Shown here piece by piece: positions 36,816 to 49,345 of a DNA stretch of 64,000 bases. Position numbers and translations under genes: made by a program. Under the pieces are notes generated by a model. The model did no database searches and was not told the origin of the DNA. It worked only from the letters and a program-made list of their open reading frames with translations. Origin of the DNA: Apostichopus japonicus (Eukaryota; Echinodermata; Holothuroidea; Aspidochirotida; Stichopodidae); NCBI RefSeq assembly GCF_037975245.1, contig NC_092576.1, positions 29,052,111 through 29,116,110 of the forward strand. Reading direction: 5' to 3'. How positions within the stretch are numbered: the stretch's first letter is position 1; every line of letters begins with the position of its first letter.

Positions 36816-39261
36816 ACCATTCCTAATTGGTTTTCTTACTCCCTGTATTCAAAGATAGTGTGTTAATTGAAAAAAAAATGAGGACTTACATTTACATTAC
36901 AATGTCTCTCATGGAAATAATCGGTATAGCTTAGGTGTGGTTTTTTAGTTTTCTTCCGACATTAGCTTAAAATGTTGTTTCATTTTTTCTGCGCTGGTTT
37001 GTGTATATCTGTAAAAGAACGTTGCTTTGTATCGTTAGTTTTTACGTTACTTTTCGCATTAAAACATCAAAATATGGTTATCTGGCGTTAATAATAAATA
37101 CGTTTTTGTAACTGTGATTATCGAGGAGAGAGTTTACGGATGATAAAATAAGGTATTAGTTATCATTGTAGGGAAAAGGTAACCTTTGTGCGATTGGTAA
37201 TTAATTGATGAAATACACCAAGATACTTGTACTATACATGTTGTTGATATCGCATAAAGTGTGATTAGGGTTTTACCGTATATTGTTGTAGAATCCAAAT
37301 CGTGGACAGAGACAAAATCTAGAGGGATAAAGCCATTAATTTTAAGTAAAAATACATGTGTTTTCGTTACCATGACAATGATATTGTAAACTTCAATAAA
37401 AGCAATATGTTCACTTCAACCCAAGTAGTGTTTGTGTCTCAATTTATAATCTTTTGCTTAACCGACATAAGTTTTCTACGGAAACAATTCTCTCGATTTT
37501 AATTCGATCTGTAAGCTCTTTTCTTATACGTGACCCAAATAGGCTCCGTTTTGACAAAACAAATGTCAGACAAGAGCCTAACAAATTTCGATAATACTAT
37601 ATAAGGAAATTGGGTCATAATCAGTAACTAGGAAGAGGTGATCTATGATTCGAGAATCATTTACTATTACACAGTTGCATTATTCTGCAGTTCATCAAGG
37701 ACATTTAAGTTGAACAAGTATACAAGTCTCACCATTATCATGAAATATTTTATGAAGAAATTTTTAATTTTTAATTCTAATTTGATTAATAAAATCATTG
37801 AATATATCTGTCATACCATTTGCTTCACATTCATTTCATAATTACTTGGTTTGCCTATAAAACAAGTGGTATTTATGTGTTCATTGTGTGATTCAAAAAC
37901 ACCTGAAGTGCACGTTGTACAATAATAACACTTAAATATTACGCTCTAATTGACAGTTATACAATGGCGATAATTAAAATAGCGATTAACATATCCATAA
38001 TATATACATATATCGGCGATCAAAACAAAAACAGATCAATCAACCTGCCGTAAGTCACTGCAATCTCGCAAATCAGCCGATTGAGAACTTATGAGTTATT
38101 GCCATTGACCAAACGATTCTTGGACGGAAAAATCTAGAAAATTCAAGAAAATATCTGAAAAATAATCCAATTCTCAAAAGCTGCTAATCTAACAGAACGC
38201 AGTAAGTCGCTTTGACTTCACTGCCATAACAGTTAAGGGTTGAACATCATCAGCAAACAATCTTCAAGTCATTGGTTGGCTAGGTTTCTGTAGGCCTATA
38301 GAGACACTTCTCAATCGTTTACAAGCAAATCACTGCTGAACTGTTTCTGAAAAGACAATACAGAACACGACTTCCTCAGAAAAAAATATCGTTTTGAAGC
38401 GATACAAAAATTGGAATTTGAGAAGTTCCATTTTAAACGATTAAATAATGTACAGCACGTAGCTAATCTTCAAATTACAATATGAGGCACTCTAAAAGAC
38501 ACTAAAAAATATTATTTAACACGTTCAAATGTAAAAAGTACGATTGAAAACATAGTAAGAATATATCTCAAACAAAGGAATGCTTTTCTGTCTTTGCACC
38601 ATTTTGTAATCTAGATGTAAGAGCGAGTCTGACGGGATCGGTTGAAGGGGGAGGGTGATATCGTGATATATCCCGTATATTTAGAAGCTATTAAGTTGTC
38701 TGTTTCCTTAATTAAGTTCAGTGAATTTGAACGAGCTTAGCAGAAACGTACCAAGTACCAAGATCATCGGGAAATCTTCTTTCCTGAGATAACTTCAAGC
38801 CTACGGTCTAAAAGCTCGAACTTATTACCTTCCTTGCGAATATGGACTTGTTGATACCAAGGCCTACTGTCACAGCGTCTGACCACATTTTATTTCACGG
38901 CTTCCACCAGAGCGCCCGCTCTCTAGTACTTCAGTTGACGATTTTATAAACGTTACAAACAATGACAATTTTGGCTTCACAGCAACCCCTTATTGCAAAG
39001 AAATTATTTAGGTAAATTAAAATGCAAAGGTTTCATAAGGTCATTTTAAATTACCAGTAAGCCTTTTCTCTACATCCCTTCACTCTTTTCATATATTGAC
39101 CAGCGTTTTAGTGTAGCTAACTAAGCTAATCAGTCACATAAATATGTCAAAGTTGAAATTTGCTGTTCATTAGTCGGGTGACGATGCAGACTGAACTTTC
39201 ATTTTGATTTGACTGTTCAGGAATCAAGTTCTCTTTTGTTATCTGTCCAATGCTGATTACC
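36816..39261. other. Intergenic region between genes C and D
   Basis: No coding or repeat feature recognised. The last 160 bp before gene D resemble the sequence before gene E (about 53020-53110), so they may include its promoter. Confidence 0.5.
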
Positions 39262-39592
39262 ATGGAAAAATACCTAGCCATCATCGTGTTTCTCGTGAAT
39301 TTAAAATCATCACATGGAGTCACAATTACCCCGTCTGATTTGATTGTATTAAAATCTTCTTCGCTGAAGATGGCATGTCCACTGGACGATCATCATCGTA
39401 CATCACTAAAATGGGAATTTAATGGTAGACCGTTATTTGTGAACATGGTGAACATTGGTCAAACGGCAAAACACCAAATTAATGCTGAAAGTTATTCTCT
39501 GACTATTGAAAATGCTACTTCTAGTGAAGAAGGTCTATACAGTTGCAGCCAGAATGGTTCTGTAATTGTGTCGTATAATGTGGATGTTGCAG
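39262..39592 (+). CDS. Gene D exon 1: signal peptide and Ig domain
   Basis: 331 nt, donor gtgagt, phase 1 out. Leader [19 protein letters not shown]. The Ig domain has LKMACPL, LKWEF and GLYSCSQ, so the cysteine pair and tryptophan are present. Confidence 0.85.
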
Positions 39593-42500
39593 GTGAGTTT
39601 CAGTAACACTTTATGATGTATTTTCTCTGATGATATTTATTAAATGTATTTCTATTTTAAAAGACATACGTCTTTACAAGTCACATTAAAACGCTACTGA
39701 CTTACTACCGTAAATTACACTAAACTATTCACGTGACTATTTTACTCCAAGCGTGACACTAATCGTTCGCAAACCAGTTGCAGTGTCTGAAAAGGTCATT
39801 ATTACGTATTAGACTACATGGATATATTCCTGGTATTGGGTATGGAAAGAAAATGGAACTGCACCAGACATTCGAACCAAACGATATCAAAACTGCAGAC
39901 CGTGTTTTCTTTTGCTTACCATAGGCATCTGTTTCACAGATATAATCTTTTCAAGAGGCGTGACATTTCAGGTCGCAGTAAAATACATTCATTTCTAAAT
40001 ATTTCACCGTTTCTGCAAATGCGCCGTGCGTTCGCTTCTCAAAACAATAAATACAAAAACACATTTTCTTCATGGATGAATTATCACCGTGTGATAATGA
40101 CAGTGCAAAAAAAAAATAATCCCACCCCTTAGACACCCGCACACACCAAACCTACAATTACATTTTTTGACAATATGTATCACCGAAAAGCACTTTTAAT
40201 TAAAAGTGTAGGTTAAGAGGTAAACTACATACAAGACAACTTTTTTTCGGATTACACATATTGCCTACTTATATGTTTCTTATATGTGCTTCCAACCTAT
40301 CAAATTCTGCATATTTGAAAGTGCCAGTACTGGATCCGTGATCTTGAAATTGTGATACACTTCATTTATGCGGTTGCGATGTGGCGATATCTTTGAGGGA
40401 TGACGTGTACATCTAAGGAAACTATTTTTCTGTTTTCTTTCAAATGGAACTTCAATAGTCGATTCAAACGTGATAAGCGGAACGACTCTGTCTGCAGTGA
40501 TGACTGAGGCGACAAAAACGTGTGAGTTAACGTTTGATAGTAGTAATATAGTAATATCATTTATCTTGCCACTATTGTAAAGTAGAGATAGCTGTTAAAT
40601 CAATTCAAATCAGATTTACATTATATTCCTGAAGTTTAATTATTGTTATTCAAAAAAACAAACATTGAGAACAAACAATTTCATCAAAGAGAACCGCAAA
40701 GTATTGCATTGGAAAAACTCCTATTCTCGCCTGAATTATTGGTCAACCTGTTTTATTTACCTCATTGTATTATATATTCCATTATTCTTTTATCCACTAT
40801 GTAATACAATGTTTGCCTGTATTGAACTTCTTCGGCTGTACAATAAACGTCACAGTTCAGATAAATGTAAGACTTTTTTTGCCATAAGTCGGCTAAGACA
40901 GACAGTTGTCATTCGTTCCGTTCGCAGTTTTGTTCCATAAAAAGAGAAAGGGAGTATGTTTTCATGCTTTTTACTAAACAGCATTTTCTCCAAGGATAAA
41001 TGTATTACGTATTGATCATGTAAAACACGACGAGAGAATACCCCCACCCCCCCCCCCCAAAAATGCAAACATTTAATATTTATCTTCAACCATGTAATTT
41101 CAATATATATATATATATATATCTATTTATAAATTAAAAAGTTGTCCTTCGTAGTCTTTGAAGAACCATAAGAAAACAATGAGTATCACATAACAGAAAT
41201 GTTTGTTATTAATAATAATATGGATCTGCTTAAATGAAGTTAAATTTACATCTACAAAGAAATACGGTTATTATGTGTTTCTTGTACTTACGAAACGTGC
41301 GACCGATATTACAATTATAAACATTGTAATTTCATTCCCTTAATGTGGTTGCTCTATGGCGACATCTTTGCGCAACGGCTTTATTAAATACATTTCAAAT
41401 TGAATTCCAACAGTTGATTCAATTTCTGCGGTAATGGTTAACACGACAATCACGGGTGAGTGAAAGATATCATGTACGTATACTGCATTGATACATAGAA
41501 ATTTGAATATATGAGTATATAGATATATTTATATATAGTACAGCAATACAGTTGAAGTATATATGCGTGAAAACAATGATGGGTAGAAACATTGTGACCA
41601 TTTATGAACGAAAGTCTAAATTGCGTTCGTTTGACAAACTGTACCTTCCTGTGTAGGCCACAAAATTTATAAGAGATATGTACCTTAGCTCTTAGCTCAA
41701 CACGTCATGTCCTATCGTCTCTGTTACTTACTGCAGTTTATTTTATGTGCATTTGAAATTTATATTATGATGCATCTCAGTTTTGGTGGTGATATGAAAT
41801 CTAGTAGTATGAAATTTGACATTTACAGCGTGCGTGTGACTTACTTATTTTACTGACGGTAGTCGCTGTTTCGACGTTTATTATGCCGTTAATTGTTATG
41901 TTGCTTCTTTATCTTTTTACGTCAGCATGAATGTTTCACAATACTCCTTAAAATAACGTTTTTTTCAGATTCTCCACTACAGCATAACCACTCGCTATCT
42001 GCCTTTGTATGGTCAGGTGTCATACTTATTATTATTTGTTGCTGTATTGCTGCTATAGCTTTTGCTAAGAAAGGTAAATATTCTAGATACTGTATACATT
42101 TCTATTACCTTTCATTTTCTTAAGACTGGAGTAACCTCAAAAACGTGTTCTGTCTCAATGACATACAGTACCATCACTTGAGTTAATATTTGCAGCATTT
42201 GGGATATATCATAGAAGAGTACCATTTTTGCAAAACAATGAAGACATAAACATGTAAAAATCATAAAGAAATATAACCAGTTTTGTTGGTTTACTTATTT
42301 TCAAGGATATTTATACCTGTGTAAATTTCATTTGCGTAAAGCAAATTTTTTTGGCGGGGTACTGGTTAAACTAAACGTGGAAACGCAGTCTATAAATTTA
42401 AACCATCTCAAAACGGAAGAATGTATATAGAATTCTCATAAATTATTTCTGCTGGTATTCAGCTCACATATCAGGAAGGCACATGGGTGGTCTTTTGAGG

Positions 42501-45500
42501 CCAGTAGCAGGCTCTTAACGGTTCGGCAAGAAGAATTCTTCTCTCTCTCTCGATTGTTGATCACAACAACTTGATCTGTATGATATATAGTGAATGTTTT
42601 GCTGCCGTGTGAACATTGTCCCCGTTTTTAACTATTTATGCTAGAAAGGGTCGTCTAGCCAGTATATTTCTATTCATTCATGTTTGTCGAAAGCAGTCAA
42701 ACCTCTGGTGGAATTATCACCTCTTTCTTGCATTCATCCTTCCCTTTAAGTAATGTCAATGCCAGTGTTTAAGTGCTGTATTCTAGTCCCAACTGCAAAT
42801 TCCATAGACATGTCCGATACTTATAGTCAATAAACTTAATCAATTACCAAAAGCTCCTGGTAACGTCCAAGTGAGGCAAAGCAAAGTTTATTTGGTACAT
42901 ATTAACTAGTCAAGCGTTTCAACAGTCTAATTACAACATTTAATTGTAGGTGCTTCGGGCAGTTTTTTGGAGAGATGTCATTATTTTATTTCTACTAGAA
43001 GACATTTCCTGACGACGTAAGTGTGTTAATATTGTTTATCCGTTTCATGTAATTATTTCTTTTATGTATTTTTTTTCAAAGCTTGTACATATTTTCATAT
43101 GAATCTGCATTAAATATTTTGACTACGATCAAAGGATGGTAGTTATTGAGTTGTGTTCCTTTTAACATTGTCTTCCTGTTACTAATGAATCGGGTGAATA
43201 AGCTCACTGTCATGCACACAACACATAATGTTTCAATTAGTATGCAACTGCATTCATTAATTATCAGCCGGCACGAAACTCCAATGACACCGGTGCAACC
43301 AGTTCAGGAAAACCAAACTCCAGCGCAACCGGTTGAATATCAAGAAGGTGTGTTTCTTTCTCTCAAATTATAAATGTTAAGCTGAGATTTGAAAATAAAG
43401 CAACAATTCAATTTAAATTATAGAGTGTGTCTAATATTATGCATTCAAATTATAAATAAAATACGAAGATGTTCACAGAGATACCATGCTGCATTCGGGA
43501 ATATTCGATTATATTTTATTCACTAACAATGTGCTTTACACATTTCAGTTTCAGATCAACATATAGGAACCGGTTGTAAACATCCACAAACGTCTGAAGA
43601 GGCAAAATCATCTGCATACTTTATTTCGCTTTTGCAAGAAGGGGAGATTCAAATATACTGGCTATGCTATGACAATGTTCGTGGTATTAATACAGTGGCT
43701 CGAACACTATCAGGTACCTTATCTGTTTTCGATCCTTTAGCAGATTATTGTCATAAAGTCACTTCAATCTCACTTTACCAACATTTCACTATTGAATTGT
43801 GTGTTGCATTATTTTTTTCGGTTCACAAACGTGTTATTCTGAGCTATTGTTATACAAAATATAACACTAAACTTAACACACTTGTATAATGTTAAAAGTT
43901 ATTAATAATATTCAGTTTAACGCAACTGTACCTCAAGCCAGCTTTGCCTTTGTTTCATGCACGGTTTTCTTATCCTGATCTTACTTTGCAGAGAAAAGCA
44001 ACATAAAAGATATCGTTTCGTTCCGACTCTTGGCAAAAGAACTGAGATGTATCAAGTATCATGACAATGTAGTCAAAATGCTTCAAGCAGATGTTGATGT
44101 TGGTGAGTGCATATTTTGTTTTAGGGCATTGAACATTGTGTCCATTGTGATGCATATATTGTTGTTTCAGAAAAGGATGCATATTAGTAAATCCTCTCAC
44201 CACTGAAGAAGGTTAGTTGCGGGAATTGTAAAGGTATCCATTGTTAATGGCTTGCAAGTGTACATCCATTTTATATAAAGCATAAATGTTATCATACCTA
44301 ATACATATGTATTAATTTTCTACGTATATTAACCGTTCGTTTTCAAGTAACCTTAACACATTCAAATGTATACTAACTTTATTACTACTAGTTCCTCCTT
44401 ACATGTACTTCGAGTTTGTTGACTGCGGAAATGTAAGGGATTATCTACTGAGAACCTGTAGATACTCAAAATCTAAGGCAAACGAGAACAGGAAATTGAT
44501 TAATATATCGCTGGAAACTGCCGAGGCAATGGATTTTCTGAACGCTAACAATGTAAGTACATCTTCTCGCTAACATTCATATAGATAAGTTTTCTGTAAA
44601 AAAAATAAGCAACAAGCAAATAGCATCGCACCTTCAAGTCTCATTCTTTGATTTGGAATATACTATATTTTATTTTTATTTTTCTTGTGTGAAGGGGAGG
44701 GGAATTTAAAGGATAGTTTTGGACGTTTGGTGTTCGTTTAAAGAATAGGTCATAACTGATATAATTGAATCTTTTCGAAAGTTCATACGTGGAGGGAACC
44801 ACTTAAAATACATGATACATTTTACCTGGATTATAAATATGTTTGCCAATGTTACTTCACGATCAAGTTGAAAACTATATATAAATAGCTTTTAACTTAT
44901 TCTTTGGTTTTTCTCCTACTTGAAGTTTGCTCATCCGGCATTATCTGCTAGGAAGATTTTATTGAAATCCAATGGACAATGCAAGTTGTACGATTTCTGG
45001 TCTTTTGATCTTTCTCACCAGAAGGTAGCCAAACTGTTGGAAAAGGTAATAAGTCTTGGTAATATTGCACCGTTGAATATCATTTTGTAGGATTCATAAA
45101 CTAGAGAGAAGCATGCTTCGTTGTTTATTCCATTAGAAAATACGTAAATATTACTGAAAACGGAAAAATACATGAAACTAGATTGGAAGGTGCATGGTTT
45201 GCAAGTCCTATTTGATTTAAGGCTTCAGCAAAACATTACTTAACCAATGGATTTGTAATTTACTACGTAGGCCTAACACCTCAAGAAATCTCATCAATAA
45301 GTATATTTCTAAATCAGGATATTACATAGTTTCACTGTTTTATAACTGCTTCAAGTCATTCATGTGGCAAATTTATTAAATATGCAACGTGCTCAACCAA
45401 CATGCAAAGTTTGAGTGAGTTCCGTAAAATAGTACCACTTTTTCCAGAAAAGGCAGGAAGAGTCGATATTATTTATCATTATATATTATCTAATAAATAT

Positions 45501-47289
45501 TATATTATTTTATATTTATTACTTATTATCATAAAGCAACATATCAGCATGGGCTATGCGATTATTGAAAAAGTCCCATTGAAACGAAGTGCCGATGAAT
45601 GAATACAATTGAGCAGTTTCCAAGCATGGGCAACTTCAATAAAGTATTCCACTTAAGAATTTCAGTTCCAAAAGATATATAGTTATTTATAAATTTCTAT
45701 CAACGATAATGGTGTAGAAAGCCTGTCAAGTATACTCATCGGATTCAACAGGAACATAAGCGTTATTAAATGAAACTAAACATTCGCTTACATAATTAAC
45801 ATTTGCAGTTATGGGATTTCATTTCCTCCTTTATGCTGTAGCTATTTGCAGTAGCCAAATAAGTAAAGCATAAATTTATGAGATCGAAATGCATTTTTTC
45901 AACTTCCTGCAAACAAATAACTCCTATGTAAGTAACAATCTAGTGTGTATCACATATATATTAAATTTTTCTTTGACTCGCTTTAGGGTGATATAGGTTG
46001 CATCTTTGTTTGTAGGATGCTTAACCTGTAAAGTAAATGTGATGTTTCCGTTACCATTCCGAATAGCCGTTAACTCGAAATTACTAACATGTTTGGAGAT
46101 ATTCTCAATCACTGCACATTATCACATAATCACGTTTTGTTAAAATATTCTTAGGTTGACCCTCCAGTTCCTTGGCTTGCACCAGAGACTATCTTTCTGG
46201 GTGAATATCATATTAGTTCAGATGTATGGTCGTACGGTACAGTTCTTTGGGAGCTTTTTGCTCGCGGTAAGATTCACTGATTTTAAGATATTCTTCTGCG
46301 TTTTATGCGTTGTGGCAATGTCTTCACCTATTCAAAACCCATGGCTTTGTAGCAAATATTGTACCAATGCCAGATTAGAGACTAAACGGAAAATTAATTG
46401 TTGTATAAGAAAAGGAAACAATTATAAGGATGGGTCGAAGAAGAACAAGTCTTAAAACTTGTAGAAGAAGCAACTGTTAAAGAATTAAGGTAAGAGAGTA
46501 CTAATTTTGTTTTCTGTTGTTATACAGGGGAGTATCCTTACGCCCAGCTTAGCCCAAATGAGATTGAAATAGAAGTACGGAAAGGAGTATGCCTACGGCA
46601 GCCACCACTTTGCCCAGGGAAGATGTAAGTCTAACATTGATGTAGCGTCTTTGGGAAGGCCAGAGTTGAAAACAACTAAACTCAAGTTGAAACCAACATG
46701 TAACTGACGATAGCATTAAACCATTTTGCAACTTTCAGAACAACGGATATTTCAGTATCTTTCGACGAATGTAATGTCCTTATGGAAGTTGTTATGTAAG
46801 TGTTAAATACCCAGACCCTGTTTGACATAGCTTGTGTGCCTATGAAAGATTTATTTTTTCTCACAGATACTGAATTTGTTCATAATATGCACAAATAAAA
46901 CTTTGTTTTCATCTCAGAACGTTACAAAGTAATAAGAATTTTAACAGAAAAGTAGCCAACACCTGTCTGGAAAGTTCATCCAGGAACCCACATTCAATTT
47001 CAGGTACAGCGTCATGCTTAGGTCATGGACGACAATGGTGAAGAAGAGACCAACATTCGGAAACATAATTGAGGCTCTGACGCTGTTACTTCGTGATGAG
47101 GTAATATATTTGATCACCTCATTGATAAATTTTTCTAAAATATCTCGTACTACCTTTCACTCAAATTATAACCTAATCTATTTACAAACATAGCTGTAAT
47201 TCTTTTCCCCTTAGAAAGATGAAGTCTGGACCCCATCTCCCAGCTCAGTAGAGTATTATTCACTGGAAGAATCCTATGTTGCAAGTTAG
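39262..47289 (+). CDS. Gene D: single-Ig receptor with a tyrosine-kinase-like pseudokinase domain (14 exons)
   Basis: Fourteen exons add to 1626 nt, or 541 residues, all in phase. The start codon is in a perfect ACCATGG context; an ATG 12 nt upstream is also in frame. Order: signal peptide (1-19), one V-like Ig domain (to 110), two short stalk exons (111-145), transmembrane helix (about 156-178), linker (to 229), then a kinase fold (230-541). Receptor-tyrosine-kinase ancestry shows in [22 protein letters not shown] and KKRPTF. The catalytic residues are gone: VART replaces VAIK (279-282), HPALSARK replaces HRDLAARN (378-385), and DFW replaces DFG (398-400). The tail VEYYSL (529-534) fits the ITIM consensus. 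It is probably a signalling scaffold, not an enzyme. Gene E is its decayed copy. AATAAA occurs at 47361. Confidence 0.85.
40459..40521 (+). CDS. Gene D exon 2: stalk
   Basis: 63 nt, phase 1 to 1, acceptor aatag and donor gtgagt. It encodes [20 protein letters not shown], rich in Ser and Thr. Confidence 0.6.
41414..41455 (+). CDS. Gene D exon 3: stalk (related to exon 2)
   Basis: 42 nt, phase 1 to 1, acceptor acag and donor gtgagt. It encodes [14 protein letters not shown]. The sequence before it (gttgctctatggcgacatc) resembles that before exon 2, so the two are duplicates. Confidence 0.6.
41969..42073 (+). CDS. Gene D exon 4: transmembrane helix
   Basis: 105 nt, phase 1 to 1, acceptor tttttttcag and donor gtaaat. 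It encodes [20 protein letters not shown], then FAKK as stop-transfer. Confidence 0.8.
42950..43016 (+). CDS. Gene D exon 5: juxtamembrane
   Basis: 67 nt, phase 1 to 2, acceptor tgtag and donor gtaagt. It encodes [20 protein letters not shown]. Its phase change fits the next exon exactly. Confidence 0.6.
43268..43347 (+). CDS. Gene D exon 6: proline/glutamine linker
   Basis: 80 nt, phase 2 to 1, acceptor tcag and donor gtgtgt. It encodes [20 protein letters not shown], then PVEYQE. Confidence 0.7.
43549..43713 (+). CDS. Gene D exon 7: start of kinase fold
   Basis: 165 nt, phase 1 to 1, acceptor ttcag and donor gtacct. It encodes [20 protein letters not shown] and ends VARTLS. There is no glycine-rich loop and no VAIK lysine. 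Confidence 0.8.
43992..44102 (+). CDS. Gene D exon 8: alpha-C region
   Basis: 111 nt, phase 1 to 1, acceptor gcag and donor gtgagt. It encodes [20 protein letters not shown]; the alpha-C glutamate appears kept. Confidence 0.8.
44392..44552 (+). CDS. Gene D exon 9: hinge and alpha-D/E
   Basis: 161 nt, phase 1 to 0, acceptor ctag and donor gtaagt. It encodes [17 protein letters not shown] and later [16 protein letters not shown]. Confidence 0.85.
44926..45045 (+). CDS. Gene D exon 10: degenerate catalytic loop
   Basis: 120 nt, phase 0 to 0, acceptor gaag and donor gtaata. It encodes [13 protein letters not shown] and [12 protein letters not shown]: catalytic Asp replaced by Ala, Asn by Lys, and the DFG Gly by Trp. 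Confidence 0.85.
46155..46266 (+). CDS. Gene D exon 11: APE and alpha-F
   Basis: 112 nt, phase 0 to 1, acceptor ttag and donor gtaaga. It encodes [10 protein letters not shown] and [17 protein letters not shown]. The 1.1 kb intron before it is AT-rich and empty. Confidence 0.85.
46528..46624 (+). CDS. Gene D exon 12: C-lobe
   Basis: 97 nt, phase 1 to 2, acceptor acag and donor gtaagt. It encodes [20 protein letters not shown]. Confidence 0.85.
47004..47100 (+). CDS. Gene D exon 13: C-lobe end
   Basis: 97 nt, phase 2 to 0, acceptor ttcag and donor gtaata. It encodes [20 protein letters not shown] and IIEALTLLL, the standard last helices of a tyrosine kinase fold. Confidence 0.85.
47215..47289 (+). 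CDS. Gene D exon 14: tail with ITIM-like motif
   Basis: 75 nt including TAG at 47287-47289, acceptor ccttag. It encodes [21 protein letters not shown] fits the [ILVS]xYxx[ILV] pattern. Confidence 0.85.
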   Translation, partial: KDEVWTPSPSSVEYYSLEESYVAS

Positions 47290-47360
47290 ACGTACGTTGG
47301 AGTAATCAAGATCGTTGACAATATAAAATATTAAGTCTATCCTTCTGAAAAAAAACACTA

Positions 47361-47366
47361 AATAAA
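47361..47366 (+). terminator. AATAAA polyadenylation signal of gene D
   Basis: AATAAA 72 nt after the stop; a second one lies near 47677. Confidence 0.5.
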
Positions 47367-47898
47367 CGTTAGATACTGTAAAGAAAGAGCACGAAATACA
47401 TCATTATTCTTCAATTTTATATTACAAATTATCATATCTTCTTTAGAGAAAGCTTTATCACGTCTATCTTTAGTTTTGCACTTTTACCTTTTTCCTCTTA
47501 ATAGCTTATGTCTTTAAAACCATCTACTTCTACGCTTTTAACAAACTTCAATTCGAAATTCACCTTCGTTTACTTACCTCAATTCAGTTTTCCTTGCATT
47601 TATACGTAAATGAATTTAAATGCATGACGTATATTTGTATTTGTTATTGTTTTATGCTTGCAAATTGCTGGAAACAAATAAAATTCATATCGGTGTCTTA
47701 AACAATATACACATTTACACCGTGTAATAATGGCTAAGATCTCCAACATGACATACCATACTAACGTGTTGGAAACTGATTACAGAGTGTTCACATAATG
47801 TTTTAAGAAATTCATAACAACTAAGATAGGGTTTACGCAAGATGGACTATTCATTTTCCGACGGACACTTTAATGGTATTGCTCATATGTTATCATTT

Positions 47899-48300
47899 TA
47901 CTAGATTTTACTGAACAGCATATTCACCTAAAGATTTAATGAATTCGTTAAAAACCAAGTCGGAACCAGGTGCCTTGTTGTTTTTCAAGCATTTAATCGC
48001 AGCCGTGATCTCATCTGTCGTGGGTAGGCGAGGGATACCTGGATAAGGGACAACGAGAGGCCTTTGGTGGTGAGAATGAAACAGCTCATGAGCATTTTCC
48101 TCCCAGCGTTGAATTGCATCATCAACTAACAATAGATCATAACCATTATTATATTTAATGTTGGTGAACGATACTTTGGGGTTCATTGTGAGAAGGCTTG
48201 TTTTCTTAAAAAGCGTGCCTGTGTCATTATTGGAGAATGCATGGTTGATTGTCTCTACTTGATAAAGTAACCATTTCCATGTCTCCTTTGCATGCATGGT
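47899..48300 (-). mobile_element. Non-LTR retrotransposon fragment (reverse-transcriptase N-terminal part)
   Basis: An open minus-strand stretch of 129 codons ending in LPTTDEITAAIKCLKNNKAP and GSDLVFNEF, the hallmark segment just before the fingers of LINE reverse transcriptases. The rest of the element is missing; the frame stops at 47908. Confidence 0.75.
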
Positions 48301-49110
48301 TCACAGCGTTACGAAGTCGAGGGAAGTCAGCGGTGTTTCTGGCTTTCTCTTATCTTGAATCAACTGGATAATTGTGGGTAGCAGATAATGCTGGTTTATA
48401 CGGAAAGGAACAGTGTTACATATTTTAATGGCATTGGTGTGTATGATTTAGAGTACATTGTGTTCAAAAGCGACAACTGCCAGTGGGACCGAGTATAACT
48501 AAGATCGTGTTAAATCGACCACGCTAAATATTAGGTGGTGAGAAGTTTCTTATATTCAAACTATGGGTGACCCCGACCAGTTCTTATGACCTTTATTTTA
48601 CAGTACGCTTGCAACTTGATACATCAAACATGGTCAGAACATAATTATGCTATTTAACGAAAGTTAATATAGAAAACTATTGACTCGTAATAAGGTTTAC
48701 TTTATATCAGTTACATCAGCCTAACATTTTAAACGTTATATTCCTTCGACAAACGACGACACAAACGACTGGATGGGTTATCGTATCAACGAGACTTAAT
48801 CTTCATCCGACACGATTACTGGGATGCCGGATAGTCTCTATCTAACATCTGTCTCTAAACCAAGACACAAAATAGTACCTAAAAGTTTCTTGTAGTACCA
48901 ATTGTGCATTTCTTTTGAAGACATTTTCGGAACAAGGGTACGGAAAAGTTTCACAGAATACGCCAATTACACGTTACACATCAGAAAATAACACTTGTGT
49001 AGGTGAGCTTCCGTGGTCACATTGAATGAGATTGTATCACCCAACTATTCACAAAATCAGTGAGTGTTCAGCAGACATAAGCCTACGTACGAACTCAAAG
49101 TAGTGAGATA
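48301..49110. other. Non-coding stretch
   Basis: No gene seen. The left part may be more of the LINE fragment, too decayed to read. Confidence 0.4.
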
Positions 49111-49111
49111 C

Positions 49112-49345
49112 CGGTGCAGTGGCCGAGCAGATTAAAACGGTGGCATTTGAAGCAATAATGATTAGCAATCGGGAGTTCAGGGTTCAATCCCAGGTCGGGC
49201 CAAAGTAAGGTGGCATTTTCATTTATGGCCAATCTACGATTTTTCAGCCTTAAATGATTTTCTAAATTTATAGATTCCAAATTTGATATGAAATGTGAAA
49301 GTTGGACTCTGTAAGCTCTCAGGTTGCCGGCTTCTCCCACATTTG
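49112..49345 (+). mobile_element. tRNA-derived SINE
   Basis: A polymerase III A box (tggccgagcag, 49120-49130) and B box (ggttcaatccc, 49181-49191) sit in a head resembling a long-arm (Leu/Ser) tRNA, followed by a non-tRNA body of about 140 bp. The stems are not good enough for a working tRNA. Confidence 0.75.

Noticed and set aside
49112-49200. tRNA gene
   Set aside because: It has A and B boxes but poor stems and a SINE-like body behind it.
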